64,000 nt of DNA from Rhodoplanes sp. Z2-YC6860 (GTDB lineage: Bacteria; Pseudomonadota; Alphaproteobacteria; Rhizobiales; Xanthobacteraceae), in the NCBI RefSeq assembly GCF_001579845.1, contig NZ_CP007440.1, positions 6,842,029 to 6,906,028 on the forward strand, given 5' to 3'. Position numbers and translations under genes: made by a program. Of this stretch, positions 17,187 to 25,731 are shown in pieces. Numbering within the stretch: the first letter of the stretch is position 1; each line of letters opens with the position of its first letter. The notes beneath the pieces are model-generated. The model was not told where the DNA came from. It was given only the letters and a program-made list of their open reading frames with translations, and made no database searches.

Positions 17187-17873
17187 CTAAACGTGCCCAT
17201 ACTTGTCGAGGGCCTGCTTCAGCGTCATGCCGGAGGCGATCTCCTGCCGGATCAGCACCTCCTTGCGGGTGAGCTCCTCGGCCGCCTCCAGCACGCTCAT
17301 GAGATGGCCCGCCGGAATGACGATGCCGCCGTCCTCGTCGCAGAGCACGAAATCGCCCGGATGAATCACCACGCGCTCGCTGGTCGCGCCCGCAAGATAG
17401 ACCGGCTCCTGCTTGCCGGTGACGCGCCAGCGGCCGATCGACTGCACCGCCGTGCGGTAGCGGGCATAGACCGCGAAGCTATGCTCGCCGAGCCAGCGCA
17501 CGTCGCGGATGCCGCCGTCGACCAGCGCGCCGACACAGCCGCGCTCCTTCATGCCGAGCGCGATCAGTTCGCCGAAATAGCAGATGCCGGCGCCGTCCCC
17601 GCTCCACACGCTGATCTCGTCGGGGCCGACGCCCTGGCAGGCTTCCATCTTCGCCGCGTCGCCGGTGCCCTCGTAGGGCGCCATCTGGCCGCGGATCGTA
17701 TAAGCAAAGCCCGCGAGCTTGCCTGCATCGGCGGGGAACGGACGGAAATCCGCCGCGAGCCCCTGATCGAACAACCCCATCTGGTCGAGCACGTCGGCCA
17801 CGTTCGAGGTGTCGACCGCGAGAAAGCGCTCGCGGATCATCCGCTTTGCAGCGGGGTCAATTCCGTCAGTCAT
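17187..17873 (-). CDS. RraA / HMG-aldolase family protein
   Basis: A protein of 228 residues of the RraA-like fold. 'SNVADVLDQMG' near the start, 'GALVDGGIRD' (the Gly-Gly-x-Arg-Asp active-site loop) and 'VVIHPGDFVLCDEDGG' are typical of 4-hydroxy-4-methyl-2-oxoglutarate / 4-carboxy-4-hydroxy-2-oxoadipate aldolases, which act late in aromatic ring-cleavage pathways. The Arg and Asp needed for aldolase chemistry are present, so an enzyme is likelier than the RNase E inhibitor. Its ATG shares one base with the stop of the SDR gene (TGATG), indicating coupled translation. Confidence 0.85.
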   Translation of the reverse strand: MTDGIDPAAKRMIRERFLAVDTSNVADVLDQMGLFDQGLAADFRPFPADAGKLAGFAYTIRGQMAPYEGTGDAAKMEACQGVGPDEISVWSGDGAGICYFGELIALGMKERGCVGALVDGGIRDVRWLGEHSFAVYARYRTAVQSIGRWRVTGKQEPVYLAGATSERVVIHPGDFVLCDEDGGIVIPAGHLMSVLEAAEELTRKEVLIRQEIASGMTLKQALDKYGHV

Positions 17874-18658
17874 CAGATACTCCCAATCAGGCCGCCATCG
17901 ACCCGAACCATGGACCCGGTCACGTAGGACGCGCGCGCGCTCGCGAGGAACGCCACCATGTCCGCATATTCCTGCGGCTCGCCGTAGCGCCGCATCGGAA
18001 TCGTCGCGGTGCTCGCCGCGACGATCTCCTCCAGCGGCCGCTTCTCGCGCGCCGCCCGCGTCTCGTCGAGCTGACGGATGCGCTTGGTCGCGATGCGGCC
18101 GGGCACGATCACATTCACGGTCACGCCGTCGGCCGCCACCTCGCGCGCCAGCGTCTTCGACCAGCCGACGAGCGTCGAGCGCAGCGCGTTGGACAGCCCG
18201 AGATCGGGGATCGGCATCACCACGCCGGACGACACGCTGGTGACGATGCGGCCCCACTTGCGCCGACGCATGCCGGGCAGCACGAGGTCGGTGACGCGCG
18301 TCACCGACAGCACCATGGCGCGGAAGTGCTTCTCCCACACCTCCGGCGCGGTGCCGGCCATCGGGCCGGCCGGCGGCCCGCCGGTGATGTTCACGAGGAC
18401 GTCGATCTCGCCCACGGTCTCGACGATCTCCTCCACCATCTCGCCCAGCGCCGCGAGATCGGAGAGATCGACGGGAAACGCCTCGGCGGCGCCGCCGTTC
18501 TTGACGATGTTGCCTGCGACCGCGTCGAGCGCGGCTTCGTTGACGTCGGAGACGCAGACCGTCGCCCCCTCCTCGGCCAGCGTTCCGGCGATCCTCTCGC
18601 CGAGACCGCCGCCTGCGGCCAGCACCAGAGCAACCTTGCCTTTCAGTCCCAAATTCAT
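17873..18658 (-). CDS. SDR-family oxidoreductase lacking the canonical Tyr-Lys pair
   Basis: A protein of 261 residues with a Rossmann fold. The glycine-rich loop 'AAGGGLG' (about 14-20) and 'LVNITGGP' (NAG-like position) are present, and the end has 'RVDGGLIGSI'. Where YxxxK normally stands the sequence reads L155-SNA-L159, so both catalytic Tyr and Lys are missing, although the upstream serines ('SVSSG') remain. A divergent SDR branch with 'LSN.LR' at this site is known to me from other bacteria, so this is probably not a sequencing error. It lies 7 bp after the aspartate-dehydrogenase-like gene and is coupled to the RraA-like gene. Confidence 0.82.
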   Translation of the reverse strand: MNLGLKGKVALVLAAGGGLGERIAGTLAEEGATVCVSDVNEAALDAVAGNIVKNGGAAEAFPVDLSDLAALGEMVEEIVETVGEIDVLVNITGGPPAGPMAGTAPEVWEKHFRAMVLSVTRVTDLVLPGMRRRKWGRIVTSVSSGVVMPIPDLGLSNALRSTLVGWSKTLAREVAADGVTVNVIVPGRIATKRIRQLDETRAAREKRPLEEIVAASTATIPMRRYGEPQEYADMVAFLASARASYVTGSMVRVDGGLIGSI

Positions 18659-18665
18659 GTCGTCC

Positions 18666-19541
18666 TCATGATCCGACGCGCAGCGGCGCGTTGAGCTTGC
18701 GCAACGCCGCGACCGCGCTGAGCGGGGTGATTTTTCCGGTCTTCGGGTTCTCGCTCGGAATGTTGCGGATCGTCATCTCGAAGCTCGCGGAATCGGCATC
18801 GACCATGATCTGGTGCGTGTTGCGCTCGATCGCTGGATCGGCCCAGATTTCCAGAACCGTCCGGTCCGGCCCGATACCCGCGAGCGACAGCGCCACCGCG
18901 ACGTTGAGATTCGCCGGAAAGCCTATCGCGGCTTCGCGCGCGGTGCCTTCGAACACCTTGGTCGGCACCTTGACGTTGCTGACGTCGATCTTGTTCTCGA
19001 CGAGATAGGGCGCGCCCAGAAGCCCCTTGATCGGCTTCGTCGTCTTCATCCGCACCGAATGGATCACGCCTTCGGCGGCGGCGGCCACCGCATCGAGGCC
19101 GAGCAGCGCGCCGGTCGGCACGATGATCTGGCCGTGGTGCCGGCCGGCAAGCTCAAGCAGTTCGGGATGGCTGAGCAGCGCGCCGACGCTCAGCACCATC
19201 ACCTTCTTGCCCGCCTCCAGCATGGGCCGGGCGATCTGTTCGAGGATCGCGGCCGGCGCGCATTCGATCGCAAGGTCGGCAACCTTCGGCAGATCGGCAA
19301 TCGCCGCAACCCGGACACCGCCGCCAAGCTCGGCCGCGACGCGCTCAGCCTTCGCGGTGTCGCGCGCCGACACCGCGACGAGCTCGATGCCCGGCACCGC
19401 GCCGCCTTTCAGTTTGTCCGCAAGCGTCGCGCCGATCGCGCCGAGACCGACGATCGCGACGCGGAGCGGACCGCCTTGGGTGATCGCGGCGGATGGCGGG
19501 GGACTGGCGGCTTCGTGCTTGTTCATCGGGTTCGCATTCAT
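18666..19541 (-). CDS. L-aspartate dehydrogenase-like protein (AspDH family)
   Basis: A protein of 291 residues from ATG 19541 (a GTG at 19556 and an ATG at 19526 are alternatives). After a low-complexity leader the NAD-binding motif 'VAIVGLGAIG' opens the fold. 'IVPTGALLGLDAV' and 'GFPANLNVAVALSLAGIG' are characteristic of aspartate dehydrogenase, which interconverts L-aspartate and oxaloacetate/iminoaspartate. In a catabolic operon it may act on another amino or keto acid; that is inference. It sits 56 bp after the molybdenum hydroxylase large-subunit gene and 7 bp before the SDR gene. Confidence 0.82.
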   Translation of the reverse strand: MNANPMNKHEAASPPPSAAITQGGPLRVAIVGLGAIGATLADKLKGGAVPGIELVAVSARDTAKAERVAAELGGGVRVAAIADLPKVADLAIECAPAAILEQIARPMLEAGKKVMVLSVGALLSHPELLELAGRHHGQIIVPTGALLGLDAVAAAAEGVIHSVRMKTTKPIKGLLGAPYLVENKIDVSNVKVPTKVFEGTAREAAIGFPANLNVAVALSLAGIGPDRTVLEIWADPAIERNTHQIMVDADSASFEMTIRNIPSENPKTGKITPLSAVAALRKLNAPLRVGS

Positions 19542-19597
19542 TGCGGCGGCCGGCACGGCGCCGGGCCTGGTTCGTGGGATTGCAGGGCTTGCTTCAC

Positions 19598-21829
19598 TCA
19601 GGATCGCATCGCGGCCTTCACGCGCTCCGGCAGCATCGGCATCCGCCTGAGCCTCACGCCGGTCAGCGCCGCGACCGCGTTGGCGACCGCCGGCGCGGCC
19701 GGCGGGACGCCCGGCTGGCCCGCGCCCGAGATGCCTTTGAAACCGGTGTCGACGATCTTGACCTCGATGTCGGGAACGCCGGCGCTGCGCGTCAGCTCAT
19801 AGTCGTAGAAATTGGCCTCCTGCACCTCGCCCTGCTTCAGCGTGATGCGCTCGCGCAGCGCGGTGCCGAGCCCGAACAGGATGCTGGTCTCGATCTGCTG
19901 CTTGAGATGGCCCGGCTGCACGACGATGCCCGGATCGACCGCCGCGAAGATCTTGTGGACCTTGATGACGCCGGACGCGCGGTCGACCGAAACCTCGGCG
20001 ACCTGCGCGCATTTGCAGTTCCATTCGCCGCCGTCGCTGTAGGCGATGCCGAGCGCCCGCCCCTCGCGGCTGCGGCCCCAGCCGGCCATCGCCGCCGCCT
20101 CTTCGATCGTGCGCCGCCCACGCGGCTCGCTCAGCATCTCGAGGCGGATCGCCACCGGATCCTTGCCGAGCTCCCTGGCGATGTCGTCGATGAAGCATTC
20201 GATCGCGAAGTTGGTGAGCCCTGCGCCGTTGGCGTTCCAGTAGCCAACCGGAACACCGCGATCCTGATGGATGAATTCGTGGTGCTTGTTGGCGATGTTG
20301 TAAGGCGTGACGGCCCCCGACATCACCACCACGTCGAAGCCTTTGAATTGCTCGAACTGCGACGTGCGCGCGCGCCACGTCACCGAATCCGCGACCAGCC
20401 GATGCTTCCAGCCGGTGATCCTGCCATTGCTGTCGACCGCAGCTTCCAGCCGGTGCGCCGCCGCCGGGCGGTAGGCGCCGTTCTGCACGTCGTCCTCGCG
20501 GCTCCAGATCACTTTGACCGGCTTGCCCATCTCGCGCGACAACCGCACCGCTTCGACCGTGGTGAGCTGCTCGGTCTTCAGCCCGAATCCGCCGCCCAGC
20601 ATGGTGGTGTGGACCTTCACCTTGTCCGCCGGCACGCCGAGCACCTTCACGATGGTGTCGCGGGCCCAGGTCTGGCCCTGCGTCGGACTCCACAGCTCCA
20701 CCTCATCGCCGCGCACCCAGGCGGTCGCGTTCATCGGCTCCATGGCCGCGTGATAGACGTGTTCCGAGGAGAACTCGCCCGCGAACGTCTTCGCGGCGGC
20801 GTTGAACGCCGCCGGCACATCGCCGGTGTTGCCACGCGTGACGCCGCTGCGCGACGGATCGCGCGCGGTGGCGGCGAACTCGTCGAGCGCTTCGAGGCTG
20901 TCGTAGTTCGCGCTTTTTGCGCCTTTCTGCCACTCGACCTTGAGCGCGCGCTTGCCCTTCACGGTCGCCCAGTAGTCGGTGCCGACCACCGCAACGCCGT
21001 GAGGAAGCTTCACCACCTTGAGCACGCCTTCGATCGCGAGCGCCGCGCCGTCGTCGACGCGCTCCGGGCCGATGACCGTCGCCTTGTCGTAGAGCGGGTG
21101 CGGGAAGGTCGCGACCGGCGGACGCAGCACCGACGCGTAGAGCATGTCCGGCAATTGCACGTCGATGCCGTATTTCGCGCTGCCGTTGACCTTGCCCGGC
21201 ACCTCGACGCGCGGCACGTCGCGTCCGATCAGCCGCCAGTTCGCCTGCGGCTTCAGATCGCTGTCCTTCAGCGCCGCAAGATCGACCGGCACGGTCGCGA
21301 AGCTCGCGATCTCGCCGTAGCTCATCGAGCGGCCCGAGGCGGCGTGGATCACCTTGCCCGGCTCGGTGGCGACCTCGGATGCCGGTACGCTCCAGCGCGC
21401 CGCCGCGTTCGCAATCAGGATCTGCCGGGTCCGCGCGCCGGCCAGCCGCATCGGCATCCAGTAGCCGCGCATGCTGCGGCTGCCGCCGACGCCCTGGCTG
21501 TTGAAATGCACCGGATTGTTGAACACGGCATCCACCGGCGCCTGCGCGACACGCACACGGCTCCAGTCCGCGTCCATCTCCTCGGCGAAGATCAGCGGCA
21601 ACGACGTGTAGATGCCCTGCCCCATCTCGGAGGTGGGACACATGAGCGTGACGGTGCCGTCGGTTGCGACGGACACCCAGGCACTGGCCTTGAACGACGT
21701 GTTCTGCGCGCGAGCCTCGAAGACCTCCACGCCGCGTTCGTTCAGGACAAAGCCGAGCGCGAAGCCGCCCAACCCGCCCAGCAGGGTTCGGCGCGAGATT
21801 TCAGGAATGCCGGAGGTCGCTGCGCGCAT
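19598..21829 (-). CDS. Molybdenum hydroxylase large subunit (isoquinoline 1-oxidoreductase / nicotinate dehydrogenase type)
   Basis: A protein of 743 residues with a Tat signal (SRRTLLGGLGG, about 12-22). The Mo-cofactor binding domains show 'TSEMGQGIYT', 'GGGFGLK' and 'GYWNANGAG'. IorB-type enzymes hydroxylate N-heteroaromatics with water and pass electrons through the 2Fe-2S subunit to a cytochrome. The C-terminal motif that normally reads G-E-P-G with the catalytic base Glu is G-Q-P-G here (codon CAG near 19710). The gene begins 1 bp after the 2Fe-2S subunit gene ends. No FAD subunit or coenzyme-insertion protein is nearby. Confidence 0.87.
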   Translation of the reverse strand: MRAATSGIPEISRRTLLGGLGGFALGFVLNERGVEVFEARAQNTSFKASAWVSVATDGTVTLMCPTSEMGQGIYTSLPLIFAEEMDADWSRVRVAQAPVDAVFNNPVHFNSQGVGGSRSMRGYWMPMRLAGARTRQILIANAAARWSVPASEVATEPGKVIHAASGRSMSYGEIASFATVPVDLAALKDSDLKPQANWRLIGRDVPRVEVPGKVNGSAKYGIDVQLPDMLYASVLRPPVATFPHPLYDKATVIGPERVDDGAALAIEGVLKVVKLPHGVAVVGTDYWATVKGKRALKVEWQKGAKSANYDSLEALDEFAATARDPSRSGVTRGNTGDVPAAFNAAAKTFAGEFSSEHVYHAAMEPMNATAWVRGDEVELWSPTQGQTWARDTIVKVLGVPADKVKVHTTMLGGGFGLKTEQLTTVEAVRLSREMGKPVKVIWSREDDVQNGAYRPAAAHRLEAAVDSNGRITGWKHRLVADSVTWRARTSQFEQFKGFDVVVMSGAVTPYNIANKHHEFIHQDRGVPVGYWNANGAGLTNFAIECFIDDIARELGKDPVAIRLEMLSEPRGRRTIEEAAAMAGWGRSREGRALGIAYSDGGEWNCKCAQVAEVSVDRASGVIKVHKIFAAVDPGIVVQPGHLKQQIETSILFGLGTALRERITLKQGEVQEANFYDYELTRSAGVPDIEVKIVDTGFKGISGAGQPGVPPAAPAVANAVAALTGVRLRRMPMLPERVKAAMRS

Positions 21830-21830
21830 C

Positions 21831-22298
21831 TCAGCCCTCCCGCGCGGCGCGCTCGACCGCCGCGACGATGCGGCGATACGATCCGCAACGGCAGAGATTG
21901 AGTTGCATCTCGGCGAGGATGTCGTCGCGCGAGGGGCGCGGATTCTTTTTCAGCAGCGCCGAGGCGCGCATGATCTGCCCCGACTGGCAGTAGCCGCATT
22001 GCGGCACCTGCTCGGCGATCCACGCCTTCTGCACGGGATGCGAGGAGTCGGGGGAGAGCCCCTCAATCGTGGTGATCGCGCGGCTCCCCACTTCGGAGAG
22101 CGGAATTTGACACGACTGCGCGGCCACACCGTCGATGTGCACGAGGCAGGCACTGCATTGCGCAACGCCGCAGCCGTATTTCGTGCCGGTCATCTTGAGA
22201 GTTTCGCGCAGCACCCAGAGCAGCGGCGTGTCGGGATGCGCCTGGACCTGCCGGTCGACGCCGTTCACGCGCACGGATGTCTGGATCATCTGGGTCAT
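21831..22298 (-). CDS. Molybdenum hydroxylase small subunit, two [2Fe-2S] clusters
   Basis: A protein of 155 residues with the full ligand set: plant-type cluster C43, C48, C51, C63, and second cluster C101, C104, C136, C138 in 'CGYCQSG' and 'CRCGSY'. This is the electron-transfer subunit of the enzyme encoded immediately downstream, and the length matches IorA. It is the first gene of the minus-strand operon. Its upstream region carries the 11-mer atgcatacaat, a candidate GntR operator. Confidence 0.92.
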   Translation of the reverse strand: MTQMIQTSVRVNGVDRQVQAHPDTPLLWVLRETLKMTGTKYGCGVAQCSACLVHIDGVAAQSCQIPLSEVGSRAITTIEGLSPDSSHPVQKAWIAEQVPQCGYCQSGQIMRASALLKKNPRPSRDDILAEMQLNLCRCGSYRRIVAAVERAAREG

Positions 22299-22336
22299 GC
22301 TGACGCCTCCTCGGCTTTGTATATCATTATTGTGTT

Positions 22337-22347
22337 ATGCATACAAT
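22337..22347. promoter_or_regulatory. Candidate GntR operator, copy 1
   Basis: The 11-mer atgcatacaat lies 39 bp upstream of the 2Fe-2S subunit start in an AT-rich patch unlike the surrounding DNA. The identical 11-mer recurs at 23740-23750. FCD-type GntR proteins often bind short palindromes of this kind (tgcatac). The assignment to the regulator at 22519-23157 is inference. Confidence 0.5.
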
Positions 22348-22518
22348 AAGAGGGAGTATGCGTTTTTCAGCCGCAGCGCTCGATGACGCCGACAAGGCCG
22401 CGGCCCGCTGCGGCGCGCCGGAAATGGTCCCGCGATCCGAAGGAATTGCGGATCAGCCGGTCAGTGCGGTCGTTCTGTCAGATGGCGGGTGCGCTTCCAG
22501 CTTGCCCGCGTCCGGCGG

Positions 22519-23157
22519 CTACTTGCCGGACCGGAGCAGCCCGAGGATGCCGCTCGAGAGCCGGGCGTTGTGCAGCCGCATGGCGTTGTAGGCCGCGTCC
22601 TGATTGTCGCTCAGGATCGCGTCCACGATCTTGGCATGCTCTTCGTGCGAGCGCGACAGCCTGCGCTCCCCCGACTGCGATTGCCGGAACGGCGCAAGGC
22701 GCGTGCGCAGCTCGCGCGCCATCGTCGTCAGCGTGGCGTTGTGCGCACCGTCGCAGATCATGTCGTGGAAGGTCTGGTTGATGACGAGGTAGCGCGTCTC
22801 GTCCTTCTCGCGCGTCAATTCTTTCGCCTGGTTGTGGCACTCCTGCAGGGCGCCCTTCTCCACGGCGGTCATGCGCTGCGCGGCGAGCCGTGCACAGAGC
22901 GCCTCGATCTCGCATTCGGCGTCGAGCATGTCGGCGAGCTGGTCGATGCTGATCTGCGCGACGATACCGCCGCGATGCGGCACGAGCTCGATCAGGCCGC
23001 GCGCGCCGAGCTCGCGCAGGGCCTCGCGAATGGGCGTTCGCGACACGCCGAACTCGCTGGCCAGGGCCTTTTCGTCGAGCTTGTAGCCGGGCCTGAGTTC
23101 GCCTTTGACGATCTTCGTGGTCAGCGATTTCTGAACCCGCGCGGCGATCGTCGTCAT
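22519..23157 (-). CDS. GntR-family transcriptional regulator, FCD (FadR) subfamily
   Basis: A protein of 212 residues. The N-terminal winged helix 'ALASEFGVSRTPIREALRELGARGLIEL' (about 30-58) is a textbook GntR DNA reader. The C-terminal all-helical FCD domain has 'NQTFHDMI' and 'SHEEHAKIVDAI', supplying the Asp/His metal and ligand site. The ATG at 23157 is preferred over an upstream in-frame ATG at 23217. It sits between two enzyme sets whose promoters share an 11-mer and probably controls both, released by a carboxylate effector. Confidence 0.88.
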   Translation of the reverse strand: MTTIAARVQKSLTTKIVKGELRPGYKLDEKALASEFGVSRTPIREALRELGARGLIELVPHRGGIVAQISIDQLADMLDAECEIEALCARLAAQRMTAVEKGALQECHNQAKELTREKDETRYLVINQTFHDMICDGAHNATLTTMARELRTRLAPFRQSQSGERRLSRSHEEHAKIVDAILSDNQDAAYNAMRLHNARLSSGILGLLRSGK

Positions 23158-23208
23158 TGTCGAATCCCCAGAAATTCTGCTGTCAGACGATGTATCCAAA
23201 GCCTCCAC

Positions 23209-23232
23209 GCCGGGCAAGCTGTCCTGCCCGGC
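23209..23232 (-). terminator. Hairpin between the VOC and GntR genes
   Basis: A perfect 8-bp stem gccgggca / tgcccggc with an 8-nt loop, 28 bp after the VOC gene stop. No T-run follows, so it may attenuate or stabilise rather than end transcription. Confidence 0.35.
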
Positions 23233-23259
23233 GCGGCGCTGTCATCGGACATGCCCGGG

Positions 23260-23685
23260 TCAGGCTGCCTTGGCGCCGCCGGCCGGCACGACGTCCTTCA
23301 CCGCGCCCTTCCAGCCGTTCGCGGTCACGTCGAACACGATGCCCTCGGGGGTCTTGTACTTGACCTCGTAGAACACGTTCGGATCCTTCTCGAAGCGGCC
23401 GGTCATGTAGCTGCCGCCCGCGTCCTTGATCAGCTTGTCGGCGCGATCGGTGTCGTCGACCCACATGCCGAAGTGGATCAGCCCCTCGTAGTCCTTCTGC
23501 GTCTCGAACCCCGGCACCGGCTCCTCGCCGAAGTTCAGCAACGCCACGTTCATGATGCCGTCCGTGAGATACACGCCGCGCATGGCGTTGCCGGCGCGGG
23601 TCATGCCAAACGCCTGTTCGAAGAACTGCGCGGCTTTCTCCGGATTCTTCACTGCGATCGCGATGTGACGAACCTTGGCGGCCAC
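23260..23685 (-). CDS. VOC-fold (glyoxalase/dioxygenase superfamily) protein
   Basis: A protein of 141 residues from GTG 23685, which follows the good site 'aaggagaagg'. One vicinal-oxygen-chelate unit: 'KVRHIAIAVKNPEKAAQFFE' (first metal His), 'LIHFGMWVDD' and 'VFYEVKYKTPEGIVFDV' (late acidic ligand). It is a clear paralogue of the protein at 25949-26326, both with 'LRH.A..V.(N/D)PE' and 'HFGMWVDD'. Possible roles are a lyase or isomerase on ring-cleavage products; the function is unknown. Divergent from the FAH-family gene. Confidence 0.8.
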   Translation of the reverse strand: MAAKVRHIAIAVKNPEKAAQFFEQAFGMTRAGNAMRGVYLTDGIMNVALLNFGEEPVPGFETQKDYEGLIHFGMWVDDTDRADKLIKDAGGSYMTGRFEKDPNVFYEVKYKTPEGIVFDVTANGWKGAVKDVVPAGGAKAA

Positions 23686-23739
23686 TGGACCTTCTCCTTG
23701 GATCAAAGAAACAGGGTGCGCCGCATCAAGCGGCACTTG

Positions 23740-23750
23740 ATGCATACAAT
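23740..23750. promoter_or_regulatory. Candidate GntR operator, copy 2
   Basis: The second exact copy of atgcatacaat lies in the divergent promoter region between the VOC gene (start 23685) and the FAH-family gene (start 23831). 'tatgcaaagcatac' follows 4 bp later as a further related half-site pair. The placement suits shared control of both directions by the adjacent GntR protein; this is inference. Confidence 0.5.
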
Positions 23751-23830
23751 CTAATATGCAAAGCATACACACGCAACAGGGATTTGCGGACCTGCGGCTG
23801 CCTGTTGGATGGAAAGAGGAGCGGTTTCTC

Positions 23831-24754
23831 GTGGTTTGGCACGCTTTGGCGACTTGTGACGCAGGCGGCGGACATTACGCACCGGCGCTGGTGCTCGACG
23901 GTAAAGCCTATGATCTGGAACCGCTTTTTGCCGCGCATCCGTCCCCCGCGCTGCAAGCCGTCGCGGCGCGCGGTCTCCTGTCCGAGTTCGGCAACTGGCC
24001 GGCCATCGCTTCGGAGCTCGCCCGGATCGCCGGACAGGCCCAGGCCGGAACGCTGAAGCTCGGCCCTGTGGCCCCGTCCCGTCTGGTCCAGCCGTTTACC
24101 CCGCATCGCATTTTCGCGACGGCATCGAACTTCATCGAGCACGCCAACGAGATGGGAACGGTGCTGGCCGCGAAGGCTGAAAGCGCCCCCTACGTCTTCA
24201 TGAAGGCGTCCACCAGCGTGGTCGGACCGGACGCGCCGATCGTGCTTCCCGCCGTTTCCAAGCAAGTGGACTGGGAGGTCGAGCTCGCGGCGGTGATCGG
24301 CCAGGGCGGCCGCAACATCCCGCTCGACCGGGCGCTCGATCACGTTGCCGCCTATACGATCATGAACGACATCAGCGCGCGCGACATGACGCGGCGGAAC
24401 GATTATCCATTCAAGTTCGACTGGTTCCGCGGCAAGTCTTTCGACACGTTCGGACCATTTGGGCCGTGGCTCGTCCCCGCCGCGCTGATCGACGATCCGC
24501 AAAAGCTCAAGCTGCGGCTCGAGGTCAACGGCAAGACGATGCAGGACGACAGCACCGCCGCGATGATCTTCACCGTCGCCGAGCAGATCGCCTACCTGTC
24601 GTCGATCCTCACGCTGCAGCCGGGCGACGTGATCGCGACCGGAACGCCGAACGGCGTCGGCATGGGCACCAACACGTATCTCAAGCCCGGCGACGACGTG
24701 GTCGCCAGCATCGAACGCATCGGCAGCCTGCGCAATCCCGTCATTCAATCCTGA
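23831..24754 (+). CDS. Fumarylacetoacetate hydrolase (FAH) family protein
   Basis: A protein of 307 residues from GTG 23831, chosen because aaagaggag precedes it and the family N-terminus aligns there; the frame also has an ATG at 23756. The catalytic FAH domain shows 'KASTSVVGPDAPIVLP', 'DWEVELAAVIG' (metal Glu ligands), 'YTIMNDISARD' and 'GDVIATGTPNGVG'. Members hydrolyse or isomerise C-C bonds of ring-cleavage products. It lies upstream of the extradiol-dioxygenase-like gene in the same direction, consistent with one pathway. Confidence 0.88.
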   Translation: MVWHALATCDAGGGHYAPALVLDGKAYDLEPLFAAHPSPALQAVAARGLLSEFGNWPAIASELARIAGQAQAGTLKLGPVAPSRLVQPFTPHRIFATASNFIEHANEMGTVLAAKAESAPYVFMKASTSVVGPDAPIVLPAVSKQVDWEVELAAVIGQGGRNIPLDRALDHVAAYTIMNDISARDMTRRNDYPFKFDWFRGKSFDTFGPFGPWLVPAALIDDPQKLKLRLEVNGKTMQDDSTAAMIFTVAEQIAYLSSILTLQPGDVIATGTPNGVGMGTNTYLKPGDDVVASIERIGSLRNPVIQS

Positions 24755-24840
24755 CGACGGCATGGCCCGCAAGCGCGCAGCGGATTTCAGCCGGGAAGTC
24801 CATGCGTAACTCTCTCGCGCCGGCGCGTTAAGAGACGCAC

Positions 24841-25731
24841 ATGATCAAAGCCAAGCGAATTGGGCACGCCTCGTTCACGACGACGGACCTCGACAGGCAG
24901 ATCGACTATTACCGCGAGGTCGTCGGGCTGCACCTCGTCGATCGCGAGCCCAAGCGCGCATTCCTCGGCAGCAACGCCGGACAGCTCGCGGTGGTCCTCG
25001 AGCACGGCTCGCAGCAAAGCTGCAACCGCCTGTCGTTCGAGGTGTCGCCTGCGGTGAGCTTCGCCGACATGGCGCGCGAGCTGACCGCCAAGGGATTGAA
25101 AAGCGAGACGCGCAGCGACTCCATCCCAGGCCTCGCGAACGTCCTCACGTTTCAGGATTTGAAAGGCACCACCATCGAGCTGTTCTCCGAGCCGCGTTTC
25201 GTGGCGAAGGGGCCGGGTGTCGGCGGCGCGGTGGCCCTGAAACTCGGCCACCTGGCCTTCGCGGTGCCGGATCCGAAGGCCGTCGCGGATTTCTACGAGC
25301 AGGTGCTCGGCTTTCGGACCTCGGACTGGATCGGCGATTTCTTCGTGTTCCTGCGCTGCGGGCCGGATCATCACACGGTGAACTTCATCCGTGGACCGGC
25401 CAAGATGCACCACATCGCGTTCGAGATGCGCGACGCCGCTCATCTGCACAATTCCTGCGACGTGCTCGGGCAGAAGCGGATGGAGATCGTCTGGGGCCCG
25501 GTTCGGCATGGGCCCGGACACAACGTCGCCGCCTATCATTTCAATCCCGACGGACAGATGGTCGAGTTCTTCGCCGAGCTGGACAGGATGTCGGACGAGG
25601 AAGGCGGATATTTCGATCCGAAACCCTGGCACCGGGACCTGCCGCAAAGGCCGAAGGTGTGGGATCCGAGCCTGCAACGCGACATGTGGGGCACACCGCC
25701 CACCGCGAAGTTCATCAACTTCGCCAAATAG
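24841..25731 (+). CDS. Extradiol ring-cleavage dioxygenase-like protein (type I, two VOC modules)
   Basis: A protein of 296 residues, the normal size for catechol 2,3-dioxygenase relatives. Two VOC modules occur (residues 5-120 and 133-250). In the second, the iron ligands appear present: H137 ('KLGHLAF'), H190 or H191 ('MHHIAFEM') and E242 ('GQMVEFF'). An Fe(II) enzyme that opens a catechol or hydroxylated heteroaromatic ring is likely. It follows the FAH gene by 86 bp and precedes the VOC and FAD monooxygenase genes. Confidence 0.83.
   Translation: MIKAKRIGHASFTTTDLDRQIDYYREVVGLHLVDREPKRAFLGSNAGQLAVVLEHGSQQSCNRLSFEVSPAVSFADMARELTAKGLKSETRSDSIPGLANVLTFQDLKGTTIELFSEPRFVAKGPGVGGAVALKLGHLAFAVPDPKAVADFYEQVLGFRTSDWIGDFFVFLRCGPDHHTVNFIRGPAKMHHIAFEMRDAAHLHNSCDVLGQKRMEIVWGPVRHGPGHNVAAYHFNPDGQMVEFFAELDRMSDEEGGYFDPKPWHRDLPQRPKVWDPSLQRDMWGTPPTAKFINFAK

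Noticed and set aside
17187-17873. Interpretation as the RNase E inhibitor RraA
   Set aside because: The aldolase Arg/Asp residues are present, the protein is longer than RraA (161), and the operon is catabolic.
19493-21901. 802-codon plus-strand frame opposite the Mo-hydroxylase subunit
   Set aside because: Low-complexity Arg/His/Ala composition and opposite a gene with intact cofactor motifs.
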